10,155 nt of DNA from DASROJ01 sp035646975 (GTDB lineage Bacteria; Acidobacteriota; Polarisedimenticolia; JACPZX01; DASXTC01), in assembly GCA_035646975.1 (NCBI GenBank), contig DASROJ010000048.1, positions 1-10,155 on the forward strand, given 5' to 3'. Positions 5,935 to 10,155 of the stretch are shown here, piece by piece. Position 1 is the first letter of the stretch. Every line of letters starts with the position of its first letter. The notes beneath the pieces were generated by a model. The model searched no databases, was not told the DNA's origin, and saw nothing but the letters and a program-made list of their open reading frames with translations. Made by a program: the position numbers and the translations under genes.

Positions 5935-7212
5935 ATGGGAAACAGGGTCTCAATCCGCGCGACGGACGGCGGTGAGTTCATGGCGTACCTGGCGGTGCCG
6001 GCGTCCGGCCGCGGGCCGGGTCTCGTGCTGCTCCAGGAAATCTTCGGCGTGAACGATTATCTGCGCGGCGTGGCCGACTGGTATGCGCAGCGCGGATTCA
6101 CCGTGGCTTGTCCCGATCTTTTCTGGCGCCAGAAGCCGGGTGTCGAGCTGACGGATCGAACCGACGCGGAGTGGCAGCTGGCGATGGGGTATCTGAAGGG
6201 CCTGGATGAATCCAAGGCGATCGAAGATGCCGCGGCCACGATGGCGTTTCTTCGAGGGCACACGGCCTGCAACGGCAAGGTCGGCGCTGTCGGGTTCTGT
6301 CTTGGCGGCCGGCTCGCCTACCTGCTGGCCTGCCGTCATCGACCCGACGCCTGCGTGGGGTACTACGGGGTCGGTCTGGAGAAGATCCTCGGGGAGGCCG
6401 GGGGAATCCGCGCCCCGTTGATGCTGCACATCGCGGGCAAGGACCGATCGTGCCCGCCCGCCGCACAGTCGGCGATTCACAACGCGCTCGACGCCAACCG
6501 GCTGGTCACGCTGCTTGATTACCCGGACCAGGACCATGCCTTTTCCCGCCTCGGCGGCAAGCATTTCGACCCGCGCGCCGCGGAGCTGGCCGACCTCAGA
6601 TCGCTGGAGTTCTTCGCGCGCTGCCTGTCGGAAGCGGCAGCAGGCCCGGCAGCAGGCCCGGTCTCAGGCGACAGCAGCAGGCTGTCGGATCTCTGGGAAG
6701 AGCACATGAAGCACGAGTTCGCCACGCGCGACACCGAAGCCACGCTCGAGACGATGGTGGCGGACGCCTACGTCAATCATGTCCCGGTGCTGACCGGCGG
6801 CGTGGGGCACGCGCAGCTCCGGGAGTTCTACTCGAGGCGGTTCATCCCGAAGATGCCTCCAGACACGCAGGTGACTCCGGTGTCCCGGACCGTCGGTGTC
6901 GACAGGCTGGTCGACGAGATGATCTTCCGCTTCACACATACCCTCGAGATGGACTGGATGCTGCCGGGAGTGGCTCCAACCGGCAGGAAGGTCGAGGTCC
7001 CCCTGGTGGTCATCGTGCAGTTCAGGCAGGGGAAGCTGGCGCACGAGCATATCTACTGGGACCAGGCTTCGGTGCTCGCGCAGATCGGTCTGCTCGACGC
7101 GGCCAGGCTGCCGGTTGCCGGTGTGGAAAGCGCGCACAAGGTGCTCGACGCGCAATCGTCGCCGTCCAACCTGCTCATCGCGCGCGCGGAGCAGCGCAAG
7201 AAGGACCGGTGA
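5935..7212 (+). CDS. Dienelactone hydrolase fused to a C-terminal SnoaL/NTF2-like domain
   Basis: A 425-residue two-domain protein. Residues 1-232 are a cytoplasmic alpha/beta hydrolase of the dienelactone hydrolase (carboxymethylenebutenolidase) family. It shows LLQEIFGVN (Glu35, the conserved glutamate that interacts with the nucleophile), GFCLGG (nucleophile Cys122), AGKD (Asp170) and DQDHAF (His201), so the Cys-Asp-His triad is intact. An Ala-Gly-Pro linker (about 234-247) leads to residues 250-390, a SnoaL/NTF2-like fold. Its signatures are DLWEEHMKHEFATRD, YVNHVPVLTGG, FIPKMPPDTQ, EMDWMLPGVAPTG and AHEHIYWDQASVLAQIGLLD. That domain also occurs alone, and similar fusions seem to exist. 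DLHs open lactones or ester bonds in aromatic degradation, but no other aromatic-degradation gene is here, so the substrate is unknown. GGGAGG lies about 8 bases before the ATG. The last bases overlap the permease start. Confidence 0.92.
   Translation: MGNRVSIRATDGGEFMAYLAVPASGRGPGLVLLQEIFGVNDYLRGVADWYAQRGFTVACPDLFWRQKPGVELTDRTDAEWQLAMGYLKGLDESKAIEDAAATMAFLRGHTACNGKVGAVGFCLGGRLAYLLACRHRPDACVGYYGVGLEKILGEAGGIRAPLMLHIAGKDRSCPPAAQSAIHNALDANRLVTLLDYPDQDHAFSRLGGKHFDPRAAELADLRSLEFFARCLSEAAAGPAAGPVSGDSSRLSDLWEEHMKHEFATRDTEATLETMVADAYVNHVPVLTGGVGHAQLREFYSRRFIPKMPPDTQVTPVSRTVGVDRLVDEMIFRFTHTLEMDWMLPGVAPTGRKVEVPLVVIVQFRQGKLAHEHIYWDQASVLAQIGLLDAARLPVAGVESAHKVLDAQSSPSNLLIARAEQRKKDR
6636..6659 (+). repeat. 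Two tandem copies of a 12-bp unit in the DLH-SnoaL linker
   Basis: The unit GGCAGCAGGCCC occurs twice without change (6636-6647 and 6648-6659), followed by two further matching bases. It encodes the AAGPAAGP part of the linker between the two domains. Twelve bases keep the frame, so it could have changed linker length by slippage. Confidence 0.85.
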
Positions 7213-8582
7213 GCGGCCAGGCCGCACGGCTGCGGCGGGATCTGGGCACGGTCCAGAGCTACGCGGCGCTTCTCGGGATACTGATCGGCGCCGGCATCTT
7301 CCGGGTCACCACCGAGATCGGCGCGCTCACCGGCCCGAGCGTGATCCTGGCGTACATCCTCCTGACGATCCCGGTGCTGGCGACGTCGGTGGGCTACTGC
7401 GTGTTCCTCTCCACTCCGCTCGGCACGGAGCCGGGCGGGGAGTACCTGCACATCTCGCGCACGTTCGGCGGATATCGCGTCGCGTTCGTCGGCGCGTGGC
7501 TCAAGGCGATCTCCTATCTCGGGGCGCTCGCGTACCTCGCCAACGCGCAGGCCGACTACATCATCCAGATCTCCGGCGGGTTTTTCGACGCCGCGAGGCA
7601 TCGACTGCCGCTTGCGTTGGGCGGGCTCGTCTTTTTCTATCTCGTTCACCTGGTCGGCGTGCGCTGGTTCGGCCGGATCCAGGTGGCGATGTGCGCGCTG
7701 CTGGGTCTGGCGCTGGTGGTGCTGGTCGTTCCCGGGCTGACGGCGATCCGTCCGTCGAACTACCGGCCGTTCTTCACGCATGGGGCGTCGGGCTTCTTCG
7801 CGGCGTTGCCGCCGCTGTTTTTCGCGTACGCCGGTTTCGAGTCGCTGGCGCAGACGGCGGGAGAGGTCAAGGACAGCCGGCGCCGGCTGCCGGGCATCTT
7901 CCTGAAGGGAATTCTCGGCACCGCGGCGATCTTCATCCTGATGTCGGTGGTGGCGTTCGGCGTTCTGCCGATGGAGCGGCTCCAGGCCAGCAACGCGCCG
8001 ATGGCGGAAGTCGCCAGCGTGTATCTGCCCGCCGGCGCGGCGTTGTTCGTCAACCTGGGCGCCATCATGGCGCTGGCCACGTCGCTCAACGCGACCCTGC
8101 TGGTGCCGTCGAGGCTCGGGATCATGCTCTCGGAGGATGGTCTGGCGCCACGATGGCTCGGTCACGTCAGCCCGGCCACCGGAACGCCGATTCTCGGCCT
8201 CACGTTGACCCTGGCCATCGCGGCGCTGCTGCTCATCAGCGGGCAGATGACGCTGGCGCTGACCATTGCCGTGTTCGCGCTGATACTGCTCTACTTCCTG
8301 CACAGCTTTGCCCTGCTAGTCCTGCCGCAACGCAATCCGGCTCTCTTTCAGAGCATCACCGCGGGGATTCCGTTGTCCGTCCAGCGGATCGCGGCGATCG
8401 TCTCGATGATCACCATCGGCGGGTTGATCCTGCTCCAGGTCCACGCGGACGTCCTGACGCTGAGCCGCAGCAGCTTTCTCCAGCGTGTGTCGGAACACTC
8501 GCTGACGAGTCTCGAGCTGGCGATCTTCTGGGGTGCGCTCGGCCTGCTGATGTACCGTCCGGGGCGTCGCCGTCAGGCTTGA
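7209..8582 (+). CDS. APC-superfamily amino acid permease
   Basis: A 457-residue inner-membrane transporter with about 12 predicted helices, the usual size for APC amino acid/polyamine permeases. Helix 1 carries the GILIGAGIF motif (23-31), the unwound substrate-binding segment of the LeuT-like fold. The helix 6 region reads FAYAGFESLAQTAGEVKDSRRRLP (205-228), the family's best signature. A loop SEDGLAPRWLGHVSPATGTP (308-327) is also typical. Substrate cannot be read from sequence. The start is GTG at 7209-7211, sharing four bases (GTGA) with the DLH stop, and GAAGGA about 5 bases upstream serves as ribosome binding site; translation is probably coupled to the DLH. An amino acid role would fit the neighbouring peptidase and amidohydrolase, but it is co-transcribed with the hydrolase, so its substrate may instead be linked to that enzyme's product. 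Confidence 0.92.
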   Translation: MSGQAARLRRDLGTVQSYAALLGILIGAGIFRVTTEIGALTGPSVILAYILLTIPVLATSVGYCVFLSTPLGTEPGGEYLHISRTFGGYRVAFVGAWLKAISYLGALAYLANAQADYIIQISGGFFDAARHRLPLALGGLVFFYLVHLVGVRWFGRIQVAMCALLGLALVVLVVPGLTAIRPSNYRPFFTHGASGFFAALPPLFFAYAGFESLAQTAGEVKDSRRRLPGIFLKGILGTAAIFILMSVVAFGVLPMERLQASNAPMAEVASVYLPAGAALFVNLGAIMALATSLNATLLVPSRLGIMLSEDGLAPRWLGHVSPATGTPILGLTLTLAIAALLLISGQMTLALTIAVFALILLYFLHSFALLVLPQRNPALFQSITAGIPLSVQRIAAIVSMITIGGLILLQVHADVLTLSRSSFLQRVSEHSLTSLELAIFWGALGLLMYRPGRRRQA

Positions 8583-8618
8583 GGCGTCGTCACGCCCTGC
8601 TACGTCCCGGAAGGGACG
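8583..8618. terminator. Two small hairpins at a convergent gene junction, weak terminator candidate
   Basis: GGCGT (8583-8587) and ACGCC (8592-8596) form a 5-bp stem with a 4-base loop, exactly between the permease stop (8580-8582) and the cupin stop (8600-8602). Next to it, CGTCCC (8603-8608) and GGGACG (8613-8618) form a 6-bp stem with a GGAA loop, inside the last codons of the cupin gene. Both could form in RNA from either strand. Neither has a U-tract, so classical intrinsic termination is doubtful; they may mark 3' ends or stabilise them. Confidence 0.3.
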
Positions 8619-9397
8619 GGGTCGTAGCGCACGGCGGGGCTGCCCGCCGGGTAGAAGACACCGAGCAGTCGCAGCTCGTCCTGGCCGGTGTTCTCGACAC
8701 AGTGGATCTGCCCCTTCGGCAGGAAGATGCATGAGCCTGCGCCGATTGGAGCGCTGGTGGGGCCCGCCCACATGACACCCGAGCCCTTCAGGATGTAGAG
8801 CACCTCTTCATAATGATGGTAGTGGTCGGGCGCGCGTCCCGGCGGGATGGAGCCGACGAACTGCGTCACCTCCCGGCAGCCGAGCTGGCTGTCGACCATG
8901 ACGCGGTACCATCGATCGCCGCTGGGCAGCGCCTCGCGATCGGCCAGTCGAATCCTCGGCGCGGGCAGCAAGTCCGGCTTTCCTCCGGTCCGCTGCGCGG
9001 CCGCCGGCACGAGCGGGGGCGGCTCGGCCGGCTCCGGGCAGGTGGAGCTCAACATGACGAGCGGCCTGGATTCCGGGTTGGTCACCGCGACATCGACGCC
9101 GGGCCTCAGGTAGAACCCGGTGTCGGGGCAGACATCGAACTCGCGGTTGTCGAGACGGACCGTGCCCGCACCGTCCAGGACGTAGAAGACTTCATCGCAG
9201 GCGTCGTTTCGCCATGAGGGTGACAGGCCCCGGGAAAACTCGAGAGCCCGCAACGAGATCGCCCGGGCGCCGGTGTCGCGCCCGAAGAGAGGCCGAATGC
9301 CCATGGTGCCGGCGCGCGGCATCGGCAGTGCTGGCGCCGCGCGGAGATCCCGGACCATGCAGCCGCCTTCGAGCGTCACGATCTCGTCGAGTGGCAT
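8600..9397 (-). CDS. Bicupin protein; C-terminal cupin has an intact metal site, N-terminal one is degenerate
   Basis: A 265-residue protein with two cupin domains. The C-terminal one (about 160-252) has motif 1 as G-x4-HYHHYEE (His192, His194, Glu198) followed by VLYILKG, and motif 2 as PKGQIHCVENTG (His232), so it should bind one metal. The N-terminal one (about 32-118) has the same outline (CDEVFYVLDGAGTVRLD, then FYLRPGVDVAVTN) but motif 1 reads SWRNDACDE and the motif 2 histidine is missing, so it probably only supports folding or binding. Bicupins include oxalate decarboxylases, dioxygenases and sugar-binding proteins; I cannot choose among them. Start: the ATG at 9395-9397 lies two bases after the GH63-like stop (TGACGATG) and has no Shine-Dalgarno sequence, so it would depend on re-initiation. 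The ATG at 9356-9358 (252 residues) has GAAGG 7 bases upstream and is a serious alternative. Confidence 0.82.
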   Translation of the reverse strand: MPLDEIVTLEGGCMVRDLRAAPALPMPRAGTMGIRPLFGRDTGARAISLRALEFSRGLSPSWRNDACDEVFYVLDGAGTVRLDNREFDVCPDTGFYLRPGVDVAVTNPESRPLVMLSSTCPEPAEPPPLVPAAAQRTGGKPDLLPAPRIRLADREALPSGDRWYRVMVDSQLGCREVTQFVGSIPPGRAPDHYHHYEEVLYILKGSGVMWAGPTSAPIGAGSCIFLPKGQIHCVENTGQDELRLLGVFYPAGSPAVRYDPVPSGT

Positions 9398-9399
9398 CG

Positions 9400-10155
9400 T
9401 CAGCGACGCCGCCCGAGCGCCGCGGCGCGCGCCCTCGATCTCACGCGATCCTCCATGCAGCGCACCGCCAGCGCGGTCCATCCCGTCTGATGGCTCGCTC
9501 CGAGGCCCCGGCCGGTGTCTCCATGGAAGTACTCGTGGAACAGGACCAGCTCCCTTCCCTGCGTATCGGCCCCCAGGAGCGGGTTTGGTCCGGCAAAAGG
9601 CCTGTGTCCGGAGGCGTCGGGAAGAAAGATGTTGGTCAGACGCGTCTCGATCTCGCGGGCGACCTGCTTGAGACTCAGACGGTTGCCCGAGCCGACCGGG
9701 CACTCGACCTTCAGGTCATCGCCATGGAAATGGTGATACCGCTCGAGCGCCTCGATGAGCAGGTAGTTGAGCGGAAACCAGATCGGCCCGCGCCAGTTCG
9801 AGTTTCCGCCAAACAGCCCCGTTCTGGACTCTCCAGGCATGTAATCGACCCGGTACTCCTGTCCTTCCAGCTGCAGCAGGTACGGGTGCTCTCTGTGGAC
9901 TCGTGACACGGAGCGGATCCCGTACGTGGAAAGAAACTCGCGTTCGTCGAGCAGGTAGCGCAGCACCCGCTCGAGCCGCTCGCGGGACGGGACGGCCAGC
10001 AGCCGAAGCGTGTTTCCCCTGGCTTTCTGCATATAGGCGATGTGGCGCCCCAGGTCCTTCCGGTTCTCGAGAAACCAGTTCATCCGCTTACTGAACCCGG
10101 GCAGGCGCTCCAACGTTTCGTCGTCGAGAATCTCGCAGGCGAACAACGGGATGAG
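9400..10155 (-). CDS. GH63-like (mannosylglycerate hydrolase-type) glycoside hydrolase, C-terminal part
   Basis: The last 251 codons of a larger enzyme whose start lies beyond the right edge. The frame is open to the last base (LIPLFACEILDD...). It shows the (alpha/alpha)6-barrel signatures of the GH63/MGH1-like group: GGNSNWRGPIWFPLNYLLIEAL, then FLPDASGHRPF, then LVLFHEYFHGDTGRGLGASHQTGWTAL. By analogy with GH63 and mannosylglycerate hydrolases, the glutamate of FHEYF (codon 9532-9534, residue 208 of the visible part) should be the catalytic base. The acid Asp would lie in the missing part. Family members act on alpha-glucosides, mannosylglycerate or glucosylglycerate; the substrate cannot be told here. 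The C-terminus ends in an arginine-rich tail. The stop at 9400-9402 is two bases before the cupin ATG, suggesting one transcript. Confidence 0.9.
   Translation of the reverse strand, partial: LIPLFACEILDDETLERLPGFSKRMNWFLENRKDLGRHIAYMQKARGNTLRLLAVPSRERLERVLRYLLDEREFLSTYGIRSVSRVHREHPYLLQLEGQEYRVDYMPGESRTGLFGGNSNWRGPIWFPLNYLLIEALERYHHFHGDDLKVECPVGSGNRLSLKQVAREIETRLTNIFLPDASGHRPFAGPNPLLGADTQGRELVLFHEYFHGDTGRGLGASHQTGWTALAVRCMEDRVRSRARAAALGRRR

Noticed and set aside
5832..5981. N-terminal extension of the amidohydrolase by 50 residues
   Set aside because: It would run across the divergent promoter region into the DLH gene. The ATG at 5829-5831 has AGGAG at the right distance and begins the export signal.
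7053..8303. Minus-strand frame of 416 codons opposite the permease
   Set aside because: A highly charged, low-complexity translation (Arg, Gln, Glu, His) with no domain, opposite a well-supported membrane protein.
9398..9703. N-terminal extension of the bicupin by 102 residues
   Set aside because: That part overlaps the glycosidase gene in another frame and its translation is Arg/Gly-rich with no cupin features.
1..10155. tRNA, rRNA, CRISPR arrays, insertion sequences, integrase or attachment sites
   Set aside because: None seen by reading both strands: no repeat-spacer pattern, no transposase-like protein and no terminal inverted repeats.

Overview
This is a 10.2 kb, GC-rich stretch of bacterial chromosome, densely packed and free of mobile elements, RNA genes or CRISPR. 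An outer-membrane efflux protein and several exported enzymes point to a Gram-negative (diderm) host. The gene mix (secreted M13 peptidase, D-aminoacylase-like amidohydrolase, GH63-like glycosidase, dienelactone hydrolase) would suit an Acidobacteriota-like or other soil or sediment lineage. That placement is an inference from gene style and is not demonstrated.

Layout. (1) Positions 1-683, minus strand: the start of a TolC/CusC-type outer-membrane efflux protein running off the left edge, preceded by a small exported Cys-rich protein. They look like the start of a (metal?) efflux operon. (2) Positions 684-866: a divergent intergenic region with a promoter-like pair, a TGACC-N7-GGTCA dyad and no good ribosome binding site for either flanking gene. 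(3) Positions 867-1955, plus strand: a DMT/EamA transporter with a 70-residue tail holding 24 histidines. (4) Positions 1967-5831, minus strand: a two-gene unit with an exported amidohydrolase of the D-aminoacylase family first and an exported M13 zinc endopeptidase second. It converges on the EamA gene with only 11 bp between stop codons. (5) Positions 5935-8582, plus strand: a dienelactone hydrolase fused to a SnoaL/NTF2-like domain, overlapping by 4 bp the GTG start of an APC-family amino acid permease. (6) Positions 8600-10155, minus strand: the C-terminal part of a GH63-like glycosidase entering from the right edge, followed 2 bp after its stop by a bicupin protein. This pair converges on the permease with a 17-bp gap that holds a small hairpin.

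How the genes may work together (inference). The left third has a metal-handling theme: Cys-rich exported protein, outer-membrane efflux channel, and His-tailed transporter. The centre looks like scavenging of peptides and modified amino acids, with an extracytoplasmic endopeptidase, a deacylase-type amidohydrolase and possibly the permease. The right edge concerns sugars, with a poorly defined cupin partner.

The most notable points are the amidohydrolase lacking the family's metal-binding HxH and cysteine, the His-rich tail, the DLH-SnoaL fusion joined by a tandem-repeat linker, and the bicupin with a dead N-terminal half coupled to the GH63 gene. I see no clearly unprecedented multi-gene system here.
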